The translations under genes were made by a program, and so were the position numbers. Positions 1 to 6,693 of a stretch of DNA of 23,939 nt are shown in pieces. The stretch spans positions 1-23,939 of the forward strand of contig JBOGEN010000038.1 in assembly GCA_050743265.1 (NCBI GenBank), read 5' to 3'. The notes beneath the pieces were generated by a model that was not told the DNA's origin, did not search any database, and was given only the letters and a program-made list of their open reading frames with translations. The stretch's first letter is position 1. Each line of letters begins with the position of its first letter. The stretch is from JBOGEN01 sp050743265 (GTDB lineage: Bacteria > Actinomycetota > Actinomycetes > JBOGEN01).

Positions 1-1
1 C

Positions 2-217
2 CGGCGCGTGCTGCGGAACGCGGCCGTGCAGGCCGGGTGCCCGCCGGGCGCGCTCGCGGCCGTCCATCTCGAGGCGCTCGACGCGCTGGTCACCCGCTGG
101 CACGGGCAGGACGGCGCGGACCTGCCCGGGGGGGTCGTCGCCCTCCGGCGGTGTGGCAGTGTTCATGTCGGCCGGCGAGGCCGCCACCCGAGGGGCGCCG
201 ACGACGACACCGGGTGA
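2..217 (+). CDS. tilS: tRNA(Ile)-lysidine synthase, C-terminal end (partial)
   Basis: The frame is open from the left edge and stops at TGA 215-217, giving about 71 C-terminal residues. They read RRVLRNAAVQAGCPPGAL, then HLEALDALVTRWHGQ and DLPGGVVALRRCG, which matches the end of actinobacterial TilS, including the substrate-binding C-terminal part. TilS adds lysine to C34 of the CAU-anticodon tRNA-Ile so that it reads AUA codons. The catalytic PP-loop domain lies outside the window. The order tilS-hpt-ftsH is common in bacteria and supports the call. The last 20 residues are basic and low in complexity, so they give no family signal. Identity rests on a short fragment plus synteny. Confidence 0.75.
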   Translation, partial: RRVLRNAAVQAGCPPGALAAVHLEALDALVTRWHGQDGADLPGGVVALRRCGSVHVGRRGRHPRGADDDTG

Positions 218-244
218 GCGGTACGAGGACGTGAGGGGAGCCTG

Positions 245-799
245 GTGGACGAGAGCGACGTGGAGTCCGAGCTGGCAGAGGTCCTGCTCACGGAGAAGCA
301 GATCGAGGCCCGTCTCGCCGAGCTCGCGGTCGACATCGACCGTGACTACGCCGGGCGCGACCTCCTTCTCGTCGGGGTGCTCAAGGGCGCCGTGATGGTG
401 ATGGCCGACCTCGCCCGTGCGCTGCACAGCCCCGTGCACATGGACTGGATGGCCGTGTCGTCGTATGGCTCGGGGACGAAGTCCTCCGGCGTCGTCCGCA
501 TCCTCAAGGACCTCGACGGCGACATCACCGGCCGTGAGGTGCTCGTCGTCGAGGACGTCATCGACTCCGGGCTCACGCTGTCCTGGCTGCTGCGCAACCT
601 CGGGTCCCGCAGCCCCGCCTCGGTCGAGGTGTTCACGCTGCTGCGCAAGCCGGACGCCGCCGAGGTCGCTGTCGACGTGAAGTACGTCGGCTTCGACATC
701 CCCAGCGAGTTCGTCGTCGGCTACGGCCTCGACTACGCGGAGCGGTACCGCAACCTGCCCTTCGTGGGCACCCTCGCCCCCCATGTGTACGGCGGCTGA
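245..799 (+). CDS. hpt: hypoxanthine(-guanine) phosphoribosyltransferase
   Basis: This 184-residue cytoplasmic purine-salvage enzyme joins hypoxanthine or guanine to PRPP, giving IMP or GMP. The PRPP-binding signature EDVIDSGLT is at residues 103-111. Upstream is the LVGVLKGAVMVMADL segment typical of the family, followed by DWMAVSSYGSGT, the flexible loop that closes over the active site. The C-terminal part has KYVGFDIPSEFVVGYGLDY, the base-recognition and metal-binding region. Length is normal for bacterial Hpt. The start is GTG 245, preceded by GGGGAG at 235-240. It follows tilS by 27 nt and may be co-transcribed with it. A stable hairpin after the stop suggests that transcription ends before ftsH. 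Confidence 0.96.
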   Translation: MDESDVESELAEVLLTEKQIEARLAELAVDIDRDYAGRDLLLVGVLKGAVMVMADLARALHSPVHMDWMAVSSYGSGTKSSGVVRILKDLDGDITGREVLVVEDVIDSGLTLSWLLRNLGSRSPASVEVFTLLRKPDAAEVAVDVKYVGFDIPSEFVVGYGLDYAERYRNLPFVGTLAPHVYGG

Positions 800-834
800 G
801 CCGCACCCGTGGCGTGCCACCCGTCCCTGCGCTC

Positions 835-865
835 GACGAGCCGCCGGCCCGGTGCCGGGCTCGTC
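835..865 (+). terminator. terminator-like hairpin after hpt
   Basis: GACGAGCC (835-842) pairs perfectly with GGCTCGTC (858-865). Inside, CGGC (845-848) pairs with GCCG (854-857), leaving a 5-nt loop and a 2-nt bulge (843-844). The 12 mostly G-C pairs lie 36 nt after the hpt stop. There is no clear U-tract, as is often the case in Actinobacteria, so a terminator role is inferred from structure and position. Confidence 0.55.
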
Positions 866-1132
866 CCGTTCTGGGTCCGCGGCCGGAGGTGGGGAACACC
901 GTTCACCTCCTCACACGTTGAGCGGGTTGCGGACCCTGCCGTGCCGCTGCGGTGATCATCGGCCCGGTGTACCGTCGTAGGACCGCAAGACCCGGCCGAC
1001 CACCGAGTCCCTCGGCGCCGGGAGCCCACGGGCGTATGCCTACGGGCCAGGTCGGAATGAACGCCGACCTCGTCTGCCGGATGCAGGTGGGGCCTTACAG
1101 CTGGCAGGAGGGACGGAGCGCCGCCGCTCCCG
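866..1132 (+). other. structured non-coding leader upstream of ftsH
   Basis: I see no convincing gene here. Two dyads stand out: GGAGGTG (885-891) with CACCTCC (904-910), and AGGTCGG (1049-1055) with CCGACCT (1064-1070), 8-nt loop. A possible -10 hexamer TACCGT is at 970-975 without a clear -35. The nearest Shine-Dalgarno matches to ftsH are AGGAGGGA at 1106-1113 and GGAG at 1115-1118, 19 and 14 nt from the first ATG, which is longer than usual. GTCCCTC (1007-1013) is exactly complementary to GAGGGAC (1108-1114) over the first of these. Promoter position and any leader regulation are inference. Confidence 0.4.
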
Positions 1133-3220
1133 ATGATGGACGTCAAGCGCTACTTCCGCGGGCCCTTCTTCTGGATCACGCTCGCCGTGCTGCTCGTCAT
1201 AGTGGGCAGTCGTGTCGTCTCGTCCACGGGCGGGTTCGATGAGGTCGACACCTCGCGTGTCATCTCCGAGATCCGTGCGGACAACGTCGAGTCCGCCACG
1301 GTCGTCGACCGGGAACAGCGGGTCGACCTCACGCTGAAGAACGGCGACCAGGTCCGCAGCGAGTACATCGCGCCGCAGGGCGAGACGATCGCGAAGCTGC
1401 TGGACGAGAACCGGCCCACCAAGGGCTACGACGCCGAGGTCCCCCAGGACAGCATCCTGGTCAGCCTTCTCATCAGCCTGCTGCCGATCGCCATCATCGT
1501 GCTGATCCTCTTCTGGTTCATGAACCAGGCCCAGGGCGGCTCGCGGGTGATGAACTTCGGCAAGTCCAAGGCAAAGGTCATCTCCAAGGACACCCCGAAG
1601 ACCACGTTCGCGGACGTCGCCGGGGCGGACGAGGCCGTCGAGGAGCTCCACGAGATCAAGGAGTTCCTGGAGAACCCAGCCAAGTTCCAGGCCATGGGCG
1701 CCAAGATCCCCAAGGGCGTGCTGCTCTACGGACCGCCCGGCACCGGCAAGACGCTGCTCGCCCGGGCGGTCGCCGGTGAGGCCGGGGTGCCCTTCTACTC
1801 GATCTCCGGCTCCGACTTCGTCGAGATGTTCGTCGGTGTGGGCGCCAGCCGCGTCCGCGACCTCTTCGAGCAGGCCAAGGCCAACGCCCCGGCCATCGTG
1901 TTCGTCGACGAGATCGACGCCGTGGGCCGCCACCGCGGTGCCGGTCTGGGCGGCGGCCACGACGAGCGCGAGCAGACGCTGAACCAGCTGCTCGTCGAGA
2001 TGGACGGCTTCGACGTCAAGGGCGGCGTGATCCTCATCGCCGCGACGAACCGGCCGGACATCCTCGACCCGGCGCTGCTGCGTCCCGGACGGTTCGACCG
2101 CCAGATCTCGGTGGAGAGCCCGGACCTGCAGGGCCGGGCCAAGATTCTCGAGGTTCACTCCCGGGGCAAGCCGCTCGGCGAGGGCGTCGACCTGCTCGCC
2201 GTGGCCCGCCGTACGCCGGGTTTCACCGGTGCCGACCTGGCCAACGTCCTCAACGAGGCGGCGCTGCTCGCCGCGCGCGGGGACGCCAAGAACATCACCG
2301 CCGAGCACCTGGACGAGGCCATCGACAGGGTTGTCGCCGGCCCGCAGAAGCGCACGCGGATCATGAGCGACAGGGAGAAGAAGATCACCGCGTACCACGA
2401 GGGCGGCCACGCCCTGGTGGCGCACGCGCTCCCCAACACCGACCCGGTGCACAAGATCACGATCTTGCCTCGGGGTCGCGCGCTCGGCTACACGATGGTG
2501 CTGCCTGACGAGGACAAGTACTCGACCACGCGCAACGAGATGCTCGACCAGCTCGCGTACATGCTGGGTGGTCGTGCCGCCGAGGAGCTCGTCTTCCACG
2601 ACCCCGGTACGGGTGCGGCCAACGACATCGAGAAGGCGACGTCCGTGGCGCGCGCCATGGTCACGAAGTTCGGCATGAGCGAGCGGCTCGGCGCGATCAA
2701 GTTCGGCCAGGAGAACGGCGAGGTGTTCCTCGGCCGCGACATGGGCCACCAGCGCGACTACTCCGAGGCCATCGCGTCGATGGTGGACGAGGAGGTGCGC
2801 GAGCTCATCGAGGCCGCGCACATGGAGGCGTACGAGATCCTCACGGACAACCTCGACGTGCTCGACGCCCTCGTCCTCGCCCTGCTCGAGAAGGAGACGC
2901 TGGACAAGTCCGAGGTCATGGCGATCTTCGAGCCGGTGCGCAGGCGCGGGCCGCGTCCGGCCTGGACGGGCTCGTCGAAGCGCAAGCCGTCCTCGCGTCC
3001 CCCGGTCATGACCCCGAAGGAGATCGCCGGCGCCAACGGCTCCCCGAACGGGCAGGACAGGGAGCACTCCATGGGCCTGCCCGGCCCGACCGACGTCCCG
3101 GGCAACGACCTGCCTCGGCCCGGCCCCAGCGAGCCGGGCCGCAGCGAGCCCGGACGCGGCGAACCTGGATGGCGCGAGCCCGGCCGCAGCGACTCGGGCA
3201 ACCACGAGCCGGGGGCCTGA
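1133..3220 (+). CDS. ftsH: ATP-dependent zinc metalloprotease FtsH
   Basis: This 695-residue membrane-anchored AAA+ protease degrades misfolded membrane and regulatory proteins. Transmembrane segments lie at about residues 8-25 and 107-128, flanking an extracytoplasmic domain. The AAA module follows, with Walker A GPPGTGKT at 200-207, pore motif MFVG, Walker B IVFVDEIDAVG and second-region-of-homology ATNRPD and RPGRFDR. The zinc site is HEGGH at 422-426, with the third ligand probably Asp498 in AANDIEK. HEGGH rather than HEAGH is, from memory, usual in actinobacterial FtsH. The tail after about residue 620 is a long basic then Pro/Gly/Glu-rich extension ending in EPGR-like repeats. ATG 1133 and ATG 1136 are both possible starts; the second gives the usual MDVKRYFRGP beginning. 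Confidence 0.97.
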   Translation: MMDVKRYFRGPFFWITLAVLLVIVGSRVVSSTGGFDEVDTSRVISEIRADNVESATVVDREQRVDLTLKNGDQVRSEYIAPQGETIAKLLDENRPTKGYDAEVPQDSILVSLLISLLPIAIIVLILFWFMNQAQGGSRVMNFGKSKAKVISKDTPKTTFADVAGADEAVEELHEIKEFLENPAKFQAMGAKIPKGVLLYGPPGTGKTLLARAVAGEAGVPFYSISGSDFVEMFVGVGASRVRDLFEQAKANAPAIVFVDEIDAVGRHRGAGLGGGHDEREQTLNQLLVEMDGFDVKGGVILIAATNRPDILDPALLRPGRFDRQISVESPDLQGRAKILEVHSRGKPLGEGVDLLAVARRTPGFTGADLANVLNEAALLAARGDAKNITAEHLDEAIDRVVAGPQKRTRIMSDREKKITAYHEGGHALVAHALPNTDPVHKITILPRGRALGYTMVLPDEDKYSTTRNEMLDQLAYMLGGRAAEELVFHDPGTGAANDIEKATSVARAMVTKFGMSERLGAIKFGQENGEVFLGRDMGHQRDYSEAIASMVDEEVRELIEAAHMEAYEILTDNLDVLDALVLALLEKETLDKSEVMAIFEPVRRRGPRPAWTGSSKRKPSSRPPVMTPKEIAGANGSPNGQDREHSMGLPGPTDVPGNDLPRPGPSEPGRSEPGRGEPGWREPGRSDSGNHEPGA
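3128..3217 (+). repeat. degenerate in-frame SEPGR repeats in the FtsH tail
   Basis: Residues 666-695 of FtsH read as about six imperfect 4-6 residue units: SEPGR, SEPGR, GEPGW, REPGR, SDSGN, HEPGA. The DNA shows matching degenerate repeats of GCGAGCCCGGxCGCA. The units are not identical, so this is an older expansion in a disordered region rather than a fresh tandem repeat. Confidence 0.6.
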
Positions 3221-3223
3221 CCC

Positions 3224-3835
3224 GTGGTCGACCCGGTGAGCCTCCCGGAGCGGCATGCGCGCGGGATCCGTCCGTTCGACGGCCCGCGGGTGGAGCGCGC
3301 CGTCCGCGAGCTGCTCGTCGCCATCGGCGAGGACCCGGACCGGGACGGGCTCATGCAGACGCCGTCGCGGGTCGCCAACGCGTACTGCGAGATGTTCTCG
3401 GGCATGCGGCAGCGGCCGGAGGACGTGCTCACCACGACGTTCGACCTCGGCCACGACGAGATGGTGCTCGTCAAGGACATCGAGCTGGCCTCGACCTGCG
3501 AGCACCACCTGGTGCCCTTCTACGGGTTCGCCCACGTCGGCTACATCCCGAGCGAGGACGGCCGCATCGCCGGCATCTCCAAGCTCGGCCGGCTCGTCGA
3601 CGTCTACGCCAAGCGCCCCCAGGTGCAGGAGCGCCTGACCACGCAGATCGCCGACGCCGTGGCGCAGATCCTCCAGCCGCGCGGTGTCATGGTCGTGATC
3701 GAAGCCGAACACCTGTGCATGACGATGCGTGGGGTACGCAAACCGGGCGCCAAGACGGTCACCTCGGCAGTCCGGGGCGGGTTCCGCGACCCGGCCACCC
3801 GGGCCGAGGCGATGGGCCTCATCCACGGCCGCTAG
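3224..3835 (+). CDS. folE: GTP cyclohydrolase I (type IA)
   Basis: This 203-residue enzyme catalyses the first step of folate synthesis, GTP to 7,8-dihydroneopterin triphosphate plus formate. The zinc ligands are all visible: Cys92 and His95 in CEHH (92-95), and Cys165 in EHLCMTMRGV. The GISKLGRLV segment and the C-terminal RKPGAKTVTSAVRG are standard for the family. Length is normal. GTG 3224 lies 3 nt after the ftsH stop, so translation is probably coupled to ftsH. It starts the folate cluster folE-folP-x-folB-folK, in the actinobacterial order. The zinc ligands indicate the type IA enzyme, not the zinc-independent FolE2. Confidence 0.97.
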   Translation: MVDPVSLPERHARGIRPFDGPRVERAVRELLVAIGEDPDRDGLMQTPSRVANAYCEMFSGMRQRPEDVLTTTFDLGHDEMVLVKDIELASTCEHHLVPFYGFAHVGYIPSEDGRIAGISKLGRLVDVYAKRPQVQERLTTQIADAVAQILQPRGVMVVIEAEHLCMTMRGVRKPGAKTVTSAVRGGFRDPATRAEAMGLIHGR

Positions 3836-3873
3836 GCCTCCTCCTGCCCCCCGGAGGCGGCTCGTCCACGGCG

Positions 3874-3879
3874 TAGGGT
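3874..3879 (+). promoter_or_regulatory. -10 element TAGGGT for leaderless folP transcript
   Basis: TAGGGT matches the actinobacterial -10 pattern TANNNT and ends 8 nt before ATG 3888. Transcription would begin at or within a base or two of the start codon. The same AGGG could instead act as a Shine-Dalgarno sequence with 9-nt spacing, so this is a proposal. It would give folP and the genes behind it an internal promoter. Confidence 0.4.
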
Positions 3880-3887
3880 TGCCGGCG

Positions 3888-4820
3888 ATGGAGCGTGTCA
3901 GAGCCGGCTCGGCGAGGGTCCCCGGGCGAGAGCCCGCTGTGGTCGGCATGCCCGACCTGGGCCGTTGCCGCGTGATGGGCGTCGTCAACGTGACCCCGGA
4001 CTCCTTCTCCGACGGCGGGGAGTTCTTCGACCCCGACACGGCCGTGGCGCAAGGGCTTCTGTTGCACGCCCAGGGTGCCGACCTCGTCGACGTCGGCGGG
4101 GAGTCCACCCGTCCCGGCGCCGGCCGGGTCGACCAGGACGAGGAGTCGCGCCGGGTCGTCCCCGTGGTGGGCGCCCTCGTCGAGGCCGGGGTACCGGTGA
4201 GCGTCGACACGATGCGCGCCCCGGTCGCCGCGCGCGCCCTGGAGGCCGGGGCGCGGCTCGTCAACGATGTGAGCGGGGGCGCCGCCGACCCGGACATGGC
4301 CCGCCTCGTCGCCGATGCCGGCGTCCCGTACGTCGTCATGCACTGGCGCGGGCACAGCGCCGACATGCAGAACCGCGCCGTGTACGAGGACGTGGCGCGG
4401 CAGGTCACCGACGAGCTGCGACGGCGGGTGGACGACGTGCTCGCCCACGGCGTACGGCTCGAGCAGATCGTCGTCGACCCCGGCCTCGGGTTCGCCAAGA
4501 CCGCCGAGCACAGCTGGACGCTGCTGGGCAACCTGGCGACGCTGCGCGAGCTCGGGCGACCCGTACTGGTCGGGGCATCTCGCAAGGGCTTCCTCGGGCG
4601 GCTGCTCGCCGCGCCCGACGGGTCCCCGCGTCCGCTCGCCGAGCGGGCCGACGCAACCGCTGCCGTGTCGGCACTCGCGGCGCGGGCGGGCGCCTGGTGT
4701 GTCCGGGTGCACGAGGTCCCGGCGAGCGTGGACGCCGTCCACGTCGCGGTCGCCTGGCGTGCGGCGGAAGAGGGGCGGGTTGCGAGCACGACCGGCGCGA
4801 CCGCCGGGGCCACCTCGTGA
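3888..4820 (+). CDS. folP: dihydropteroate synthase
   Basis: This 310-residue TIM-barrel enzyme condenses 6-hydroxymethyl-7,8-dihydropterin diphosphate with p-aminobenzoate to 7,8-dihydropteroate and is the sulfonamide target. Signatures are NVTPDSFSDGG (residues 34-44), DVGGESTRPG (68-77), the SVDTMR strand, NDVSGG, VDPGLGFAKT and, near the end, VGASRKGFLG, whose Ser-Arg-Lys binds the sulfonamide or pABA site. ATG 3888 gives a roughly 29-residue N-terminal extension before the barrel; ATG 3948 would give a shorter, more standard protein. A longer frame reaches back into folE, but its upstream part is low-complexity and is rejected. Its stop overlaps the GTG of the next gene by 4 nt. Confidence 0.95.
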   Translation: MERVRAGSARVPGREPAVVGMPDLGRCRVMGVVNVTPDSFSDGGEFFDPDTAVAQGLLLHAQGADLVDVGGESTRPGAGRVDQDEESRRVVPVVGALVEAGVPVSVDTMRAPVAARALEAGARLVNDVSGGAADPDMARLVADAGVPYVVMHWRGHSADMQNRAVYEDVARQVTDELRRRVDDVLAHGVRLEQIVVDPGLGFAKTAEHSWTLLGNLATLRELGRPVLVGASRKGFLGRLLAAPDGSPRPLAERADATAAVSALAARAGAWCVRVHEVPASVDAVHVAVAWRAAEEGRVASTTGATAGATS

Positions 4821-5275
4821 CCGCCGCCGACGTCCTCGCGGTCGAGGCCGTGAACGCCGAGTTCTACGAGGCCTTCGAGGCCACCGACTACGACCGGATG
4901 GCCGCGCTGTGGGTGGACGGTGACACCTCGGCGTCCTGCGTGCACCCCGGCTGGCCGGTGGTCCGCGGACTGTCCCAGGTGCTGCGCTCGTGGGCGGTGA
5001 TCTTCGCGAACACGCCCTACATCCAGTTCGTCCTCACCGACGTGACCACCGACGTTGCCGGCGACGTGGCCGTGGTGACCTGCACGGAGAACATCATCAC
5101 CTCCGTGTCCACGCCGGACTCGTCCGACGGCGACCTCGGCGGCGGACGTGTCGTCGCCACGAACGTGTTCCGGCGCACGCCTGTGGGGTGGCGCATGTGG
5201 CTGCACCACGGGTCCCCGGTGCTCGAGTCGACCGAGGACGACGAGGACGACGAGCCGGGGCAGGGGCAGCCGTGA
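4817..5275 (+). CDS. NTF2-like / SnoaL-type protein in the folate operon
   Basis: This 152-residue protein has the cone-shaped NTF2-like fold pattern: an N-terminal helical part (EAVNAEFYEAFEATDYDRMA), the motif ALWVDGDTSASCVHPGWP, a GLSQVLRSWAVIF helix, then alternating strands ending in WRMWLHHGSP and an acidic tail (TEDDEDDE). NTF2-like proteins may be enzymes or ligand binders, and the catalytic role here is unknown. His-Pro-Gly-Trp and the late His-His could line the pocket. GTG 4817 overlaps the folP stop, and its stop overlaps the folB start, both by 4 nt, so it is translated with true folate enzymes. That context suggests a job in pterin or folate metabolism, but the sequence does not show which. 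Confidence 0.85.
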   Translation: MTAADVLAVEAVNAEFYEAFEATDYDRMAALWVDGDTSASCVHPGWPVVRGLSQVLRSWAVIFANTPYIQFVLTDVTTDVAGDVAVVTCTENIITSVSTPDSSDGDLGGGRVVATNVFRRTPVGWRMWLHHGSPVLESTEDDEDDEPGQGQP

Positions 5276-5640
5276 CCGGGCTCGACCGGGTGGCGCTGCG
5301 GGGGCTGCGCGCACGCGGCACCCACGGCGTGCTCGCCCATGAACGTGCCGAGGGACAGGCGTTCGTCGTGGACGTCGTGCTCGGGCTGGACACGCGTCTT
5401 GCCGCCTCCAGTGACGACCTCACCGACACCGTGGACTACGCCGCGCTCGCGGAGAAGGTCGTCGCCCTGATCGAGGGCGCGCCCGTCGACCTCATCGAGA
5501 CGCTTGCCGACCGGATCGCCCGTACGAGCCTCGAGGACCCCCGTGTGGCCGAGGTGGAGGTGACCGTCCACAAGCCCGAGGCCCCCGTACCCGTCCCGTT
5601 CGACGACGTGACCGTGACGATCATCCGGAGCCGCTCGTGA
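5272..5640 (+). CDS. folB: dihydroneopterin aldolase
   Basis: This 122-residue enzyme cleaves 7,8-dihydroneopterin to 6-hydroxymethyl-7,8-dihydropterin and glycolaldehyde. The family signature is intact: GVLAHER (residues 19-25) with Glu24, DTVDYAALA with Tyr56, LIETLAD with Glu76 for pterin binding, and VTVHKPEAPVP with the catalytic Lys101. Length is typical for the octameric bacterial enzyme. GTG 5272 overlaps the stop of the NTF2-like gene (GTGA), and its own stop overlaps folK in the same way. A longer frame upstream is only a shadow of the previous gene. The call is firm. Confidence 0.96.
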   Translation: MTGLDRVALRGLRARGTHGVLAHERAEGQAFVVDVVLGLDTRLAASSDDLTDTVDYAALAEKVVALIEGAPVDLIETLADRIARTSLEDPRVAEVEVTVHKPEAPVPVPFDDVTVTIIRSRS

Positions 5641-6173
5641 CCCACCTCGAGGCCGACCCGACCAGTGAGAGCCGTCGCTGCGTCATCTCGCTGGGGAGCA
5701 ACGTGGGCGAACGGCTGGACAACCTTCAACAGGCCACCGACACGCTGCTCGAAGCGCCCGGCATCCAGCCCGTCGCCGTCTCACCGGTCTACGAGACCCG
5801 CCCGGTGGGCCCCGTCGACCAGCCGGACTACCTCAACGCCGTCCTCGTCGTGGACACCGCGCTCACGGCCCGCACCCTGCTCGAGCGCGCCCAGTCGATC
5901 GAGAACGCCCTCGGGCGCGTCCGCGAGGAGCAGTGGGGCCCGCGCACCATCGACGTCGACCTCGTCCTGCTCGACGGGACGAAGGAGGAGGCGCCCGACC
6001 TCACCGTCCCGCACCCCCGGGCGCACGAGCGGGCGTTCGTGCTGGCCCCGTGGCGTGACGTGGACGAGGACGCCGAGATCCCGGGACACGGCCGCGTCGT
6101 CGACCTGCTCGCCGGCATCGGCGAGGGCGGCGTGACCCGCAGGGACGACGTGGCGCTGAGGCTGCCCGGATGA
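5637..6173 (+). CDS. folK: 6-hydroxymethyl-7,8-dihydropterin pyrophosphokinase
   Basis: This 178-residue enzyme moves diphosphate from ATP to 6-hydroxymethyl-7,8-dihydropterin, supplying the substrate for FolP. SLGSNVGER is at residues 18-26, followed by VYETRPVG and DYLNAVL. The signature WGPRTIDVDLVLL is at 100-112, with Asp106 and Asp108 as the Mg-binding pair. VPHPRAHERAFVLAP (124-138) completes the active site. It starts at GTG 5637, overlapping the folB stop, and its own stop overlaps the ATG of the DUF3180 gene. The residues that bind ATP and pterin are present, so it should be active. Confidence 0.96.
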   Translation: MTHLEADPTSESRRCVISLGSNVGERLDNLQQATDTLLEAPGIQPVAVSPVYETRPVGPVDQPDYLNAVLVVDTALTARTLLERAQSIENALGRVREEQWGPRTIDVDLVLLDGTKEEAPDLTVPHPRAHERAFVLAPWRDVDEDAEIPGHGRVVDLLAGIGEGGVTRRDDVALRLPG

Positions 6174-6673
6174 GACCGACGCGGCCCGGTGTGCTGCTGG
6201 GCGCCGCGGTGCTTGCGGCCGCCCTGGGCTGGGCCACGTTCGCGGTGGCGGACTCGCTCGGGTACCTGCCGAGCGTGCCGCTGCTCGCGTCCCTCACGCT
6301 CCTCCTGCTCGCGCTGTGGATGCTGTTCACCGCGGTGTCGATGCGCGCGCGCCTGCGCCGGCGTCCGGGGACACGTCCGGTCAGCCCGTTCGTCGCGGCA
6401 CGCATGGCCGCGCTGGCGAAGGCCGGCTCGCTCGGCGGCTCGCTCGTCGCCGGCGCGTACGCCGGGGCGGCCGCGTTCTTCCTGCTCGACCTCGACACGG
6501 ACTTCGACCGCGAGCGCGCCCTCAACGCCGTGCTCGCCGTGGGCGGAGCGCTCGCCGTGGTTCTCGTGGCGCTGTTCCTGGAACGGGTGTGCCGGCTGCC
6601 CGACGACGCGTCGGACGACGAGGACGACGACGAGGGCTCGCCCGACCGGGGCAGCACCACGCACGACCGCTGA
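6170..6673 (+). CDS. DUF3180-family membrane protein
   Basis: This 167-residue protein has four predicted membrane helices, roughly at residues 7-28, 33-54, 83-104 and 117-137, a basic loop (RARLRRRPGTRP) after the second and an acidic Asp/Glu-rich tail at the C terminus. Position and topology match the DUF3180 family, which follows folK in many actinobacteria (Rv3605c in Mycobacterium tuberculosis, from memory). No function is established. It overlaps folK by ATGA, so it is the last gene of the folate operon. It ends 20 nt before the end of the convergent ABC ATPase gene. A link to folate or to the cell envelope is possible, but nothing in the sequence decides it. Confidence 0.85.
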   Translation: MRPTRPGVLLGAAVLAAALGWATFAVADSLGYLPSVPLLASLTLLLLALWMLFTAVSMRARLRRRPGTRPVSPFVAARMAALAKAGSLGGSLVAGAYAGAAAFFLLDLDTDFDRERALNAVLAVGGALAVVLVALFLERVCRLPDDASDDEDDDEGSPDRGSTTHDR

Positions 6674-6693
6674 CGCGCGCATACGGGCGCCTC

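Noticed and set aside
3729..3887. Upstream extension of folP into folE
   Set aside because: The extra residues are Arg/Pro-rich and read the folE end out of frame; ATG 3888 has a suitable signal just upstream.
1040..5314. Minus-strand open frame of 1424 codons opposite ftsH and the folate genes
   Set aside because: It is an antisense shadow of high-GC coding sequence: low-complexity Arg/Gly/His composition, no family motif, and five well-identified genes on the other strand.
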